Assembly: GCA_011109175.1 (NCBI GenBank)
Contig: RDEW01000022.1
Span: forward strand, 494,315-558,314
Direction of reading: 5' to 3'
Length of the DNA: 64,000 bases
From: Dicyema japonicum
Taxonomy: Eukaryota; Dicyemida; Rhombozoa; Dicyemidae
Shown here piece by piece: positions 1 through 13,199 of this stretch (its first letter is position 1; every line of letters starts with the position of its first letter). Below the pieces are notes generated by a model. It did no database searches, had not been told where the DNA came from, and saw only the letters and a program-made list of their open reading frames with translations. The translations under genes were made by a program, and so were the position numbers.

Positions 1-116
1 TTGTTAATTATCACTCTCCGAAATTTTTCATTTAATAATTTGCTTAACACGTCCATCACAAAAACAAAGATCTGAGGGGACAGTAAATCGCCCTGTAGGA
101 TCCCCTGAGTCGCCCA

Positions 117-1975
117 TTGTTGGTTGAGTTGGTTGACACCTTTCTCACTGTAATGTCTTTATTGTATTCTCGATCAATCCACTCTACGCTTTTTTCCATT
201 ACATCTTTCAATGTCAGAGGAATTGCCTCAAACAGCAAACGGAACATTCTATGTACGGATCTAGAAAAATACAAAACCGGTGTGGCATGTCTGCAAGAGA
301 CGAAGGTTACAGAACGAGATGTATCTATGACAATAACCGGTTAATCTACTACCATCCGACTCTCGTCATTATGGGATAGGCTTTGCTATACACATTTCAA
401 TTGTGGATCGGTTACTCAAAGTAAGGAGGGTAACAGACCGAATTACTATTATCCAACTTAATATCGGATCACGTAAAAGAGATCGATTATGACTGTCATA
501 AATGTGTAAGCCCCCCCACACACACAGGAAGATTATCAACTTCTATGGATGAGCTTGATGATTTTTATATGAGTTTATCGAAAGTATACTCTCAACTCTG
601 CTCGTCAACGCTAATTTTTATTGCGGGAGACAGGAATTCAAAGGCAGGAATTAAACGCAAAGGTGAACTTTGCATTGGTAATCACGGAAGGGGATATCGA
701 AATTCATGTGGAAATTTTATGATCGACTTTTGTAATACCTACGATTTGTTTATGTGCAACACGGCCTTTCAGCACGCCGCCCGACACAAGACCACCTGGG
801 TAGGTTGTAAAACAACCAAAAATGGAGAGGAACAAAAAATATTTAATCGAATAGATTTTATTTTGTGCAAGCAGTCGCACAAGAGAGTATTAGTGGACTC
901 CCGTTCGAATGGAGGAGCATTGACAAATAGCGATCACAAGATCGTAGTCTTTCGGTTGAATCTTAGCAGGCTTTTTGGAATATTATATGCGAATTATGCA
1001 CATCACAGAAAAACACAGATGATAGCGTAAAAAGAATTAGTAAATAATCCTGCACTTTTCATGAGATACCAGCAGCGAATGGACCAGTATCTATCCAAAA
1101 TTTCTATGGATGGCCTACCCCACATCGTGTGGAAAAGAATCTCTGAAGCCATAATGACGACTGCCGAAGAAACAGCTGGATTTGCGAAAATACTATGAAA
1201 GGAAGATATAAAGGAGCATATAACAGTCAATGAATTGTCAATCCGTCAACGAGATATAGGACATCAATTTGAAGCTTGTGATCCTGAACGAAAATCCGAA
1301 TTAAAAAAATTGCGCAATCCAACACGAAATTAAGAAGAATGTGCTCATGGTCGGACTTTTTGGACCAACAAATATTGTAAGTGGAAAGATTGCATTCATG
1401 TGCAAAAATGTTTATGGCTGTGCGTTTACTCAAGCGCGGGTCAGCTAAATTCAATTTAAAAATTCAAGATAAGTTCGGTCACTTTGTATTGGACGCTAAC
1501 CGTTCTGCTGTATTTATAGCCCATCACTTTAGCAAGCAGTTCAATCGGGAGATCCTTTACCCCTCACACAATTCGAAGGATAGCCTCGTTCACTTAATAA
1601 TGTGTTTACGGATTCCGAGATTCGCGGAGCACTCCTTCATCTGAATGACAACAGAGCAGCTGGCTATGACTATATTTGTGGGGAGTTGTTAAAATACGCA
1701 CCAACCCAGATAGCAGAAAATATAACTTTCATATTTAAAGGAATATTCAGGAATCATTGACATCGCGATGGGAGTTCTACTTTTTTTACAAAAACCTGGC
1801 AAACCTGTCGGTCCAATTAAAAATCTCGGCCGATCGTGCTTTTGACCACATTGTCGATTACAACATTGAATATCAAATTTAGTTGACCAATACTTGTCAC
1901 CATGTCAAAGCGGATTCAAAAAGAAGATCAACCGCTGATGTAGTATAAAGTCATCGGTGGCTTACGGCAATATGT
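117..1975 (+). mobile_element. RTE-type LINE remnant (endonuclease plus start of RT)
   Basis: Broken reading frames together give an apurinic-type endonuclease of an RTE LINE. The first strand reads SFNVRG then LEKYK..CLQETK near 200-310. The middle, 545-1030, holds the NHGRG.RN block, CNTAFQHAARHKTTW, NRIDFILC and the terminal NSDHKIVV motif. From 1620 the start of a reverse transcriptase is visible (LNDNRAAGYDYICGELLKYA). Stops and frameshifts separate the parts, so the copy is dead. It is the same family as the copies at 29821-33190, 41693-43300 and 58100-58920. The clade call rests on the endonuclease order and the short RTE-like layout. Confidence 0.75.
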
Positions 1976-2039
1976 CAGAAGTACAGAAAAACAATGCATA
2001 TTCTGGGAGTCGACTTATTATATCCCAGCGAACACAGAA

Positions 2040-2355
2040 AAGAGGAAAAGGTATCGTCTAATTAAGTGATCCCGGTGTCAGTGCGTCCTTTTGTTTCGAC
2101 TTTGCAATTTTTTATGATCGTCCAAAAGGGGGAAAGTTTGCTCACATACTTCTGGTAGGCAAAAAACTCATCTTCAAGGGGGCTACCAGAAGATCGTACC
2201 ATTTTCAAAAGTTTTTGTTGTTCGTCACCGAGATTTTCCATAATTTTTTAGAGATCTAATGTGTTCCTCATTTCTGACGTAGGCGTCAATTCACATTTAA
2301 GAAAGATCCGGAGGCATTGGTTTTGTATGACCTCTAATTTGTTCTGCGTGGACAA
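2040..2355 (-). mobile_element. LINE C-terminal fragment
   Basis: Reading the minus strand, the peptide KLEVIQNQCLRIF followed by TPTSEMRNTLDL is the thumb/post-RT segment common in Jockey-group elements. The frame is broken on both sides. At about 2355 it abuts a plus-strand RT fragment, so two unrelated insertions meet here. Confidence 0.5.
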
Positions 2356-2580
2356 GGGTGTAGTCGACTTATCCAAAGCATTCGACTGTGTCTGCCAAAA
2401 TAAACTATTGCAAGTTCTCAAGGACATAATTGATGAGGACTGTTTCAGAAACGTATTACCTTTCATGCTGATTCCGGATGAACTCTGTTTCTGTAGAAGT
2501 GGAAACTGGATACACTTAATTAGTTATTTACTTTAATTTCTTTCTCGATGTATCCGGGGTTAATAAATAATAAAGTAGTA
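2355..2580 (+). mobile_element. LINE RT fragment with 3' tail
   Basis: The motif DLSKAFDCVCQNKLLQVL is RT motif A. About 140 bases later comes GGGTTAATAAATAATAAAG, which resembles the ends of the LINEs at 12910-12950 and 52440-52490. The RT is therefore internally deleted and joined to its own 3' end. Confidence 0.55.
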
Positions 2581-3360
2581 CAAATGCCGGTTGCTCCCGT
2601 AAATTGGGCAGTCTTGGAGACGAACATTTTACTAACTCAGGACATTTAAAAAGGTGATTTGCTGTCAGATCGGTCAGGTTACAAAACGAACAGAGGACAT
2701 CTTTAAATCATCAGTTTACGTATGTCGGTAGAGATAAGTGGTGGCAACATCGTAGACGAAGGTTTATCCGGATGTCCATCGGAAAAGAGGATTCTGATTC
2801 GTCGATTAGAGGAGGGGTTGGTATAGTATATTATTATAATCGAGTCTTCAAATGATTCTTGTATAAAAATATGTTTAAAACGGGAAGGATTTTTGATTCC
2901 ATATGAGGATGATCAATGTTTACCAACAATGGCAGAAGTAATGTCCTCACAACTTTCAATGTGTTGATTTTGTGAGAGACACTTGTTCATTCATGTTTAG
3001 AACAAGTCAGTAGTCGAATATGACTCCAAGTATTTTGGGATTTAATGGGATGTGATTGTCCATGAATTGTTAAAATTGGCTGCAAATTTAGTTGGCGAGG
3101 GCTGGATGTGAATAAAGTGACAGTGGATTTCAATGGAAAAGGAAATTGTTGATTTAGACGAGAGTAGTTCGATTGAAATAATTATGATGCGAAAGAAGGT
3201 CACATAACTTTCCATGAAATTGACAAAGCGATCTGGGTAGTGGAAGCTGTTAGTGTCTAGTTGTTTAAGTTGAGAGAAGATCGAAATATTTGGAAGCGAA
3301 AGGTTTACTCCAATAGCCGCCATCATCCGATCCGACTTAATTGTTGAACAGGGGACTAAT
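2581..3360 (-). mobile_element. LINE C-terminal remnant
   Basis: On the minus strand, 2600-2700 encodes CSFCNLTDLTANHLFKC, a C-x2-C..H..C finger typical of the C-terminus of Jockey-group RT proteins. Upstream on the same strand (3042-3326) a frame is open but I do not recognise it. No complete domain survives. Confidence 0.4.
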
Positions 3361-3533
3361 TGTAGTTCTTTTAGCTATCAGATTGAATTAAAATAAAATT
3401 TTCGTCACAAGAAGGTGAACCATATCAAAAATTGGTAAAATATTCATTTAATTAAAATGTTTTATTAAATAATATTTTATTTTTAAAGTGGCTTATCAAA
3501 ATTAAACAATTTATTTAATTGTTCTAGTTTTAA

Positions 3534-3723
3534 ATGATGTTATTATTATTGTTAACATTTTTCCCTTTGTTGGTAGAATCTGGATCTGGTTTTTATTTTT
3601 ATTATTGTAGTTTCTGGAAAAAAAGATCCCGTTAAATCAAAACATCCTGATGAATATAAATGCTATTTTCATGAGGTGAAGAATGAAGACGGAGAAGTCA
3701 GTGTAATTCAAGCTTGTGCCTAA
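3534..3723 (+). CDS. Small putative secreted protein, one 22-nt intron
   Basis: Two ATG codons in a row (3534, 3537) open a hydrophobic leader of about 13 residues (MMLLLLLTFFPLL), followed by VESG. A 22-nt GT..TAG intron at 3589-3610 has the same size and ends as introns proven by homology elsewhere in the window. Exon 2 starts in phase, reads KKDPVKSKHPDEYKCYF and ends in VIQACA before TAA at 3721. The product is 55 residues, with two cysteines and a dibasic KK after the leader. I do not recognise a family; a secreted peptide is an inference from the leader. Nothing shows it is transcribed, and a chance open frame next to AT-rich DNA is possible. Confidence 0.45.
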
Positions 3724-4836
3724 TCTATTTATCTTTACTAACATATTTCTTGTTTGATCTAGTCTTAACTCATTATTATCTCTTCATTACGAGCTGTAAC
3801 TAAAGTCAGAAATTAATATTTATAAATACAATCAATAATTAAAATAACACATCCAACCATCCAAAGTGAACTCTTCCGACATTATCGACGTTGCGTTGCC
3901 TCTCACGATTGCAACATAGATCAACTGGAGAAGCCAACTATAAAATATTACATTTCTCAGTTGAAAATTTTTAAATACTTTTAGATAAAATCAAGTAAAT
4001 GCTAAAGTATAAATGATTACAGCAAAAAGTGTGGTGCACATTGCCAAACAACTTGCTGGCTAAGGAAAGAGGTTTGATATGTTGACTACATTTTCTATAT
4101 ATGAAAACATTAAAAATTAGGTCATAATTTGGAATGTTCAATAGAACCATGAACAAATATAATTAGCTTTAATTATATTGATGAAAGCTCTAGTCTTCTT
4201 GCATACTAATCAACTAGAAACAACTATGTCTAAAATTTAATAAATGCTTACTTATTAAAAAGTTTATCACAAAAACTCAAGTGTCTTTAATTTTGCAACA
4301 AATAACTTTTGTTATTTTAATTTTCTCAAAGCATATCGATTTAAAACTAGTGATTTCAACTTTAATCTCTTGGTACACCTCAAAGTGAGCTTTTTTTAAA
4401 ATTTGGGTTAATAAGACCTGATTCTTTATTTCTAAACTTATTTCCAATTAGTCAATTAATAAGAGGGATAAAGACAATAAGAGTTCAACAATTACCTAAC
4501 ACGAATGTCATCAAAATGATCTCAATTTTCAATAACCACATTCTTGTTTTTGATGGTACTAAAGTGTTTTCGAGAACGTCTCTTCAGGTCTGATCGGGAT
4601 TATCCCTATGAACTTATAGTTTCCAAATTGATTTCGTATATATTTGTAGAAACACAGAAATTATTACCTGTGGACCTTTCTAAAAAGTGACGAGGATCAA
4701 CTTTGAAGAAAGATTTTCTCAATTCTGGAAAGGAACAAAACTTTAGACGAAGGTCTTAACATATGTAATACACTATGAGACAGATCCCAGGTGACTTGAT
4801 GTCACTAATTGTAGAATAAACTTAAAAGTATAACAA
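3724..4836. other. Intergenic, AT-rich, no gene recognised
   Basis: Apart from the dispersed repeat at 3851-3938 I see no convincing gene. A short open stretch near 4555-4690 (RSDRDYPYELIVSKLISYI) cannot be joined to a start or a family. Confidence 0.5.
3851..3938 (+). repeat. Dispersed repeat copy 1 (about 86 bp)
   Basis: The stretch containing CGACATTATCGACGTTGCGT and CTCACGATTGCAACA recurs reverse-complemented at 15724-15809 with few changes. The repeat contains a small stem (GTTGC..GCAAC). It is not tied to any recognised element; it could be the end of an unrecognised SINE or the fossil of a structured RNA. Confidence 0.6.
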
Positions 4837-7800
4837 TTAAGAAAAAACATAACAAAAATAAATTATACATTTATTCCCTTCCATACAGAATAAAACTAAA
4901 AATAAGACAAAAGCGAACTCTAATCCGACAAAGAGACAATTGGAATTAGAAGCAAAAGACTGTATACTACAATCACCAATCTTAAAAGAATCATCACATT
5001 GAAAGGTATCATCATTCCATAAATGGACAACACCGTCTCTACAGCCAATGACAAAGGTGTTATCTATAAAGGGAATATATTTAACTGCTGTCATATTCTT
5101 CCCAGTCAACAAATTCATCTAAAGTAACAAACACATAAACATGTCTAATCCCTCCCTCAACAATATCCCACACAAACACAGAACCATTAGAACCAACATT
5201 AATCAGCATTCCTCCTTGCACTGACATATCATCTATTCTCTCCATTAAAGGGGATTCCAATATAAAGGAAGGGAGAATAGTACCTGAAAAACTCACTTGG
5301 AAGCACTAACATACCACACACATCATACCATTATAGAACACTTTTTCAAAGCAACAAACAGCAATGACCCCTTCGCAGTCTCACTCTCAATTATCCTATC
5401 CACCAAGGATCCACATTCATACTTCACTGGAAGTAGTTCTCTCCTAAAAATACCATTACTCTTAACCTCCCCAAGTCCCATACATTAACCACAGAGTAAT
5501 TGGCATAGTAAAATCTAATCCCATCTTCACTTAAACACACAGGAAGGTGAGTCATAGAATTCCTTGGACAATCAGAATAACTTTTAGCAAAATCAACAGA
5601 TCCATCAGGACTAAATTGACCACAATAAACAACAATAAAACACTCATCTTCTTGGAAAATGACTCCCTTATATCGAAAATCAGTGAGCATCCATCACTAG
5701 TCATAACCAGGCTCTTCAGAGTGGGAGGAGTAGTCCAAACTCCGTGTATAAATCGGGAAGCCATGAAAACGCTGAATCTCTCTACATGTTTCAATATCCA
5801 ACATATAGTTGGTGCAATCTACATAAATCTAATAGATACCTCTAATGGCACTAAAGAGAAAGTCATCCGTGGCTGCGAGAGACACAATACGTCCTCTTTG
5901 TCCTTAATGTCATATATATTATCCATAAACATAGAATTCCCACATTTGTCACCCTTAGGTACAAAGTTGATCCTAAATAATTAACCCCCAATATACGTGA
6001 TAGGCACTTTGTTCCCTCTACGACAGTCGGAGACTTTGAATATTTTTACGATCACCCTCCAATTTGGTCATCCTAGATTTATCGATGAAAGGGCCAGCTC
6101 TACGATTAGTCGAAGGTATACCCAGATGAATAATAACTGCTTTCCGTCTTCACAGAACTTGGCATGTCAAGGTCTTTAAATATCTGTGGAATTGCTGTCA
6201 TTCTGCGTTTCTTCTTAACATTCTAATCTCAAACGTGTTGCAAACCTCATCAGGAATTGCCGAAATATCACACTCAATATCGCCTCCAGTCAATTCAGAC
6301 CTAAAGTTCTCCAGTATTTCAACACCATCGTTGTTAGTTGCACTGCAAAGTAATAATACAAAAAACCATGTCTTTTCTTCTTCAGACTCATCTTCCAAGT
6401 AACTTTCTGACATTAAACAATCAAATACCCTCTGAATTGTCCTCAGAGAAATCTCCCGTCATTAGACTAAGGTCAATATCGAGGACGTCATCCTCTCGAG
6501 ACATCATAGAGACAAGATCTCCAAGTAGTTGTGCTCTGACACTACTCCGAGCGTTCAATTTAGATATCCTAGCCCTTAGAAGAGCCCCTTCATTCTTGCT
6601 GTGTTCCAATTGTACGTTCTACATATTCAACACAAACATACATAATCAACAATCTGGGCCATCAGATTTATCAACAAAGGTTTTATTTGATTATCATCAA
6701 TATAGCCTTCCATCATAGAGGTAACAAACTCCTCCACCGAACTCAAGTCATTCTAATATAAACAAACGTTTTACCTTTTTTGAGAGATAATGATTCAACT
6801 GCAATTTTGTGTCATTTATTCTTTCAACGAAAAATTCCAAACTCGTCGATAACTGCTCAAGTTTATATTTTTTAGAGGTAATCTTTGTCTTAAATATAAA
6901 AATTGATGAAACTGTTTTATGAGAGGGAATTTTATCCAAATTTTCTTTAATCTTTAAAATCCGTCGTTTCACAAAATTTTGTTTCTAAAAGTCCCCATAT
7001 AAGCTACTTTAATCCAACTGAAGATATCCTTCTCAATCTCGTCTATTTTGACTTGTAGTCCAGAAAACTTGCAAATCCATTCATCTGACATTTTTATTCG
7101 TGTATCCACCAATTCTTTATTATCCCGTTTTGGTGCTAATGGTCATAAAATATTATACTTTTAGTATTGTTTAAGGTTCTTTGTTTGTTTATTCTTTTTA
7201 AATACTCAATCTGAGTTTACTATATAAAATACCTCCAGTTGTTTCCGTTTAAGCAAATTATCCTTCTGTTGTACAATCCTCTGGAGATTACGATAGTGAG
7301 TCAGTGTCTGTTGGGACGACCGTTGTAGTTGGGTTATCTCCCTTGTGTGCCCCACCTGTATTATTCTATTCCTTGAGGAATCCTCACGCATTTTCCTCAT
7401 CAAATTCACCTTGAAGTGAGACATGAATATACTTTCACTTTCTTTAGTTCAATTAATTCTGTTTTCATAAGCTGCAAATCTCGTTCCGTAGCTGCGTTTG
7501 CCTTTAATGCCATCGTTTTGTCCCTCAGTAACTTCTTGTATTTCTCCACATTACTCTTCAGGTCTCCAATCTTCCGATCATACTCCTCCTTTAGCTTCTC
7601 ATGTGAACCCTCTTTTTTGCCTGATAGTAATAATCTTTCTATACTCATAGGTTTCTTCATCAGTATATCCCTCTCTTTCTCCAAATTCTTTATAGTTTCC
7701 AACATTGATGTAATTTCCCCTCCATATTTAGACTCAATCTCATTCCGACGTTGTTGTGAAGTTTCTATCTGTTTAATCAACTTCTCCTTCATATCAATCT

Positions 7801-9589
7801 CTTGTGCCAATATAATAACTTGATTTGAATCATCGGAAATATCGCCTTCTGTTATTGTCTCATTAAGTGACTTTTCCACAGCATGTCTAATAAATCAAAC
7901 GTCCTTACAAATCAGAAAATCGCTGAATCTGATAACCTGGAGTTTCCGAGCATCATCTATTAAATGACGGACCTAAATAAATTATAATCAATCAACACCT
8001 CATCGTCCTCAATATTAACACAAGATTCGGAAGAATCACGTATTTTCTCAACTCTGCTACATTAGTTATCCCCTACTTTAGAAAAGCAACTTCCTTTAAT
8101 AATCCACTAATTATTTTCCGAGAATTAGTATCATGCTCTCCCTCACAAGCTACAGCTCAACACATCAACCACCATTCAAATATTCTTGCAATTTTATGTT
8201 CTCCTTTTCATTTTTTATATCCTCAATGTTTTGAACAAGTCTTTCATTCTCCATCTTGACATTCTCTAACTCCTCCTCCAATTCCTTCATACGGATTTCG
8301 TTACCCCCACACTTATTCTGTGGTAAATCAACGTAATACAATATTTAGTTCTCTCTTAAGCTCTAATAACTGATCTCTTAAGGAAGCAATCTCTTGCATC
8401 TTCAAGTCCTGATTCACCACAGCCTTGTTTTCAATATTCTTGGCTCTATTTGCATACTCCAAGGTTCCTGATGTCTCCGCCCAATCTGTCATAGCGGGAG
8501 ACACACAGGCCAACATAAGAGTACGACTATTCCCACCCAAAGAATCCTGCAAAATTCGAGTCAACTTCGAGTCTCTGTAAGGCACATAAATTCCATTCCT
8601 GGATTTTTCAGCCAAAGCAGAGATTACATTGCCCAGAGCGAACTGAATAGTCATGAATGATCTACCAGGCCGTAGTTTATACAAATCCCTCTTTAGCACG
8701 GTTCCCTGTGGCACCGGTCCGCTTCAATCGTTCAGACCCAGCCAAGTCCACAAAGTTAAGTTTAGATGTTAGGACTTGCTTGAAATTGCTGCTTCCGTCT
8801 TGTACGGGCCTCTCCTGCTTTATTATTAGAGAGAATATTGCATGAGATCTGGATGACTTTTCATTCATATTGGTGCTCCCGGTAGTCCTTAGAAGGCAAC
8901 CACCTTTGAGCAGGTCAGTTACCTACTTTTCAAAAATTTATCCGACCTCCTTAATGCTGCCGACGATTTTAGTAGTTGTCCCCATCAAATATATTCCTCC
9001 CTGAATGTCCTCGTGGATCTTTATTTGCTTCTTGTACCCAGAGTCCAATAGATCGTTTATATCCTCATTGTACAGCTGTTATAATAATTGTCACATACCT
9101 CAACAAACTGAATCGATACTTGATATGAGATATCTTGTCCCTTCTCAATTTCTGCGTACAAATGACTTAATGCACGTGGGATTATTCCTACAAGATCTTC
9201 GGAGAGTTCGAGATCGAATGATGATCCCATTGAGTAGGTTTTGCCAGACCCGGTCTAGACGTTAAAAAATCGTCAACTTGACCGTAAGCAATCACAGTAG
9301 CATTGTAACCACCGAAGGAACTATGTAAACTAAAATCAGTACCCTTCTATCAGATTATGGACAACTTGGTCGTAGATTTCTATCTGTTTAGAGTTTGTGT
9401 CAAACACGTGGTCGAATGTGTAAAACTTATTACCTCCTATCATGACCTGTGAGGTTTCCTTTAATACTTCGACATATAACGGACATTGAGATTCCAATTC
9501 AGTTTTGTTTAATGGTCTTACTCTGATATATAGTAAATACATTCTTACCTAACTGCCACTTTAACGTTAGTATTGTCTTTCCTGCTCAT
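4837..9589 (-). CDS. KIF21: KIF21-type kinesin (motor, coiled coil, WD40)
   Basis: Plus-end directed microtubule motor of the kinesin-4 group; KIF21 proteins are known regulators of microtubule growth. Start at 9589 gives [19 protein letters not shown] once a 26-nt intron (9523-9548) is removed. Motor motifs follow in order: [20 protein letters not shown] with KT (P-loop), [26 protein letters not shown] (switch I), [19 protein letters not shown] (switch II), [52 protein letters not shown] long coiled coil includes [20 protein letters not shown], which matches the KIF21 family. The C-terminal third has WD40 blades, ending in [19 protein letters not shown]; the last blade looks short. Clear introns at 9321-9342, 9255-9277, 9076-9098, 8923-8946, 8643-8665, 8318-8339 and others are 22-26 nt. 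One base is missing at 8687-8689 inside the switch II loop (see findings). Some junctions in 5300-5450 and 7880-7980 are unresolved. Confidence 0.93.
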
Positions 9590-10525
9590 CACCAGAAAAT
9601 TACAGTATCAGAGCGCCTATTTATTTTTGATTTTAAATAAAATAAAATTATGTATTATTTTTGATAAATTTGATTATTTTGTATTAATGGTGTCATAGGT
9701 TTTCATTTTCTGTTAAATTTTTTTGAGGGAACCATTCTATTGAATATTATTTCCTTCGTGTCAACTCATCTTTTGGACGAATGTCTTGAAGATCTAGCCT
9801 AGCCGGAGAAGAGCCTCCAAAATCACGGAACGCTGGATTCCTGGAGAACACAAACCACCAATGTTTCTTGAAGCCTTGATTAGAATGAACCACGGAACGC
9901 GCCGTCGTGACTGCGAAGGTCCAGTCACTCGACCAAGATGAGGTCCATGCTAGAGTGTGCTGGGATTTAGTTAGTTTGTATTCATAAATTATGTCATTAA
10001 CATCAATTTCGTGATTATTTAATCAAAAATTTTGTCATTATTATTTTAGAGAATAATCTAATATATAGGATTTCAGTCATCTTTGATTTGTTTTCTTCTA
10101 TTTTCTTCTAACGATTAATATCTCTTGTGGGGATTTACACTATTAAAAACTACGCTCAAGACTGAATTCATTTTACCAAACAATCATTCTTATAATGTAT
10201 GATGAGTGAGAATATTTTGAGTATCTGCGAAAGAAGGGACATCAAAGTAGCTCTTACTAAAAGAATCCCAAATATAGAGTGGTGAACCCTCACTCTAATA
10301 ATTTTAATAAAAAAATATTAATTATAACAAATTGCCAAGTTGTTGTTTTGTTTTGTTCATCTATTTTGTTCCTCTTTGTGTTTTTTAGCTCCAGGGAGAT
10401 TGAATTGTTAGATTACGTCATTTGGTTCACCAAAAAATTTAAAATTAAACTCTATCCTATTTTATTTTTTGTATTTTCTTGTTTAATAAACACAGTTTTT
10501 TGGAATTTCATGCCAGTTTTCATGC
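9590..10525. other. Intergenic upstream of KIF21
   Basis: No coding region recognised. It should hold the promoter of the minus-strand kinesin near 9590-9750, but I see no motif I can name. A hydrophobic open stretch at 10279-10548 has no recognisable domain and is very AT-rich, so I do not call it a gene. Confidence 0.4.
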
Positions 10526-12950
10526 GTGTGGTGGCATCGCTCACTTGAAGTGTTGGAAAAGATATTACAAATCAATGGTATCCGAACAAAAATTGCCGAA
10601 CTACAACGCTTTCTCATACAAACATTCAGTGGATACAGCTCTTTTCCAAGAGACGAAATTAACCCACGGCGACCAACCCCCAACTTTCTGGGATACTCCT
10701 TATTCAGACGAGACAGAGGTCATGGAAAAGTAGGAAGCCTTATTATACTAATCAGGAAGTATATAATGGTCAGAAATATCTCGGATGACATCCTGGACCC
10801 CTCCCCCCAAGACGACACACTGGAACAACTAACTCTGAGAATATGCCTACCCTTTCTTCGGTTGATAGTTGTCAATATGTCCATTCCCCCTCCACCGTCA
10901 TGCCCAAGCGGCTACAGCACCGAACTCAAGCGATTCACAGGTTGGAAAACACGCTAATTGGCGGTGACCTAAATGCGAAGAGTTCTCAATGGTATGCTGA
11001 CCAACAAGTGGATCAACGGGGAACCCTCATATCTGACAGTTTTGACGACTTGGTCATTCTCAATAATCCTAGCAAACACACAAGGACCCCTTCCTGTCGA
11101 GGCGACTCCCTTAATCACCCGACATTTCTTTTGCCACTCTTTCTCTTGCGGCTGTCATTTCATGGTATGTTATATATGACTTACATACTGACCATAAACC
11201 CGATCTTCATGAGGATCCTACAAAAATATAAGTTAATGAACACTCCGAGAACCAATGTGAACTTCTCAAAAGCAATATGACCTTCACATATTTCATCGAA
11301 CTACACCATCAGGCTATCAGGATAAAGAACTTTGGATCTATCGACGCTGCTGTCAAATATTTCAACGAGATTATACTCCGAGCTCGCAAAAAATACATTC
11401 CGATGGGTCGTCCTCTAAGCTGAATAATTTCGAAAGACAATCAGTGGATGTAACTGAAGGGATATAACTGAACAAAGAAATCACGCGGAACATCACAAAA
11501 CACAACAAAGAACGTTGGGAAGCCTTGATCAGAAAAGCTACAAACAATACTTTCCCCATTGTATTATGGAAATCGATAAGGAGACTCAAGATGTGCTCTC
11601 CACTTTTAATTGGACATCGAGAGCCATATCCAAATTCCAATGACATTATGAAGTACAATGTGAATATTAGTCATAAACCATATTCAAAAGACCTGGATGT
11701 TCGTTCTGCCAATAATCGAAGAAATGACTTTCTTCGACCTTTAATGGTGCACTCAGTAATCAGGAAAATGAATAACTCGTCGTCCCGCGGTTCAGATGAC
11801 ATCTCTATTCTCGAACTGGAACACCTGGGTTCTTCCGCGACGGCCGCAATAACACAAATTTTCAACTTCTCAATAAACGAGAACAAGTGGATGTAGAGAA
11901 GGCTTTTGACTCAGTATCCCGGAAGATCCTTACAGAAAAAATTTTTACGACATCGATCCACCCTAAATTCAAATCATAGTTGGTTAACTTCATCAACGGT
12001 CGAATAAGCCAAGTGGTGGCAAAATCAAAACCGCTATACCCTCCGAATGGAGTTCCACAAAAATCCCCGTTGTCACCAATTCTCTTCAACATGTTCATCA
12101 GTGACCTCCAATCCCCAACTACCAAAAACACAATTCTTTTATCGCATGCGGATGATCTCGTGATTGCAGTGGAACATCGAAGAATCGAGGATGCGACACG
12201 GTACGTGCAAGATCTACTAAACCTGATGGGTCTTCAGTTCCTGAAGAACCGTCTAAATATATCACCAGGAAAGTCACATGTAATGAAGTTCACCGCAGCG
12301 TGAAAGAAATACGGGCAACATCACGAATAAAATTGTATGACATCCCGCTTCCTATTAAGAAGACCCTTTCAATCCTTGGAGTCATCCTGGATCCCCTCCT
12401 CACATTTAATCATCAAATGGACCTAATAACCGCGAGGATCCAAAAAATTGGAATTCTCAAGGCTTCCACTAACTCTCCAATATCTTCCCTCCCATTGTTA
12501 GAACTTCTATACAAACAATTCGTTTACAGAGATCGAGTACGCCTGTGCTGCATGGATTGCCCCGTTATCACTATCGGCACAGAGCAAGCTGGAAGTTTTA
12601 CAAAATTGATGTCTTAGAATAATACTGAAAGTGTCTAAAAAGACGTCCACTTCGTTACTACGGAAAACACTAAACGTCCCCCAATCATGGAATATTTTAC
12701 GGAACGTCACCGGGACTTCCTCAAAATGGCAAAGTCCCCTGATCATCCCTTCGGGCCGCACATCGGACTATATATGGACGCCTGCCCGAGATATGAGAAG
12801 AAGCCTTCCCGGCTGTAGAGATTGATCCAGGACTCCAAAACTAACTGCCGGAAAAGGACTGGTATAGACACCAGGATCACATAATTAGAGGATAACTTTT
12901 ATCCTTTTTTTCGTGATTTCTGGGTTAATAAAATAAATAATAACACGTTG
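10526..12950 (+). mobile_element. Jockey/I-like LINE, decayed copy
   Basis: Endonuclease pieces lie in three frames (INGIRTKIAELQRF, LFQETKLTHGD, GDLNAKSSQW), so at least two frameshifts occurred. RT follows: EKAFDSVSRKIL near 11900, NGVPQKSPLSPILFNMF near 12045 and SHADDLVIAVEH (catalytic ADD) near 12145. Downstream ILGVILDPLLTFNHQMD is the usual thumb-region block. The 3' end is GGGTTAATAAAATAAATAA near 12920. Same family as the copies at 17912, 33559-35420 and 52560-55500. Not functional. Confidence 0.8.
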
Positions 12951-13199
12951 TTGTGTGGTACTAATTTAGAATCATTGGAATCACCGTTATTCTGAAGAAA
13001 CCAATCCGATTTGGCAACATAGTAATAGTATAAAGTTTATTGTGACACTTGGCGATTTCAACATCTCTCTTGTGCCAGGATGAGAAAAAAAAGTTGCAAA
13101 ACCAATGAAGAGGTGAATATGTGTTGTTCCCGGCTGGAGTCATCTCCAGGATTTAATATGGCACAATAAAATAATATCAGAATATGACTCCAGAAAAGT

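Noticed and set aside
4555-4690. Small host gene (RSDRDYPYELIVSKLISYI)
   Set aside because: No start, no phase-consistent intron and no recognised family; AT-rich chance frame is as likely.
8680-8700. Programmed frameshift in the kinesin
   Set aside because: The same one-base loss in a G run also occurs in PDXK; a base-calling error is simpler.
10279-10548. Membrane protein gene
   Set aside because: Hydrophobic only because the DNA is T-rich; no family, and it runs into the LINE.
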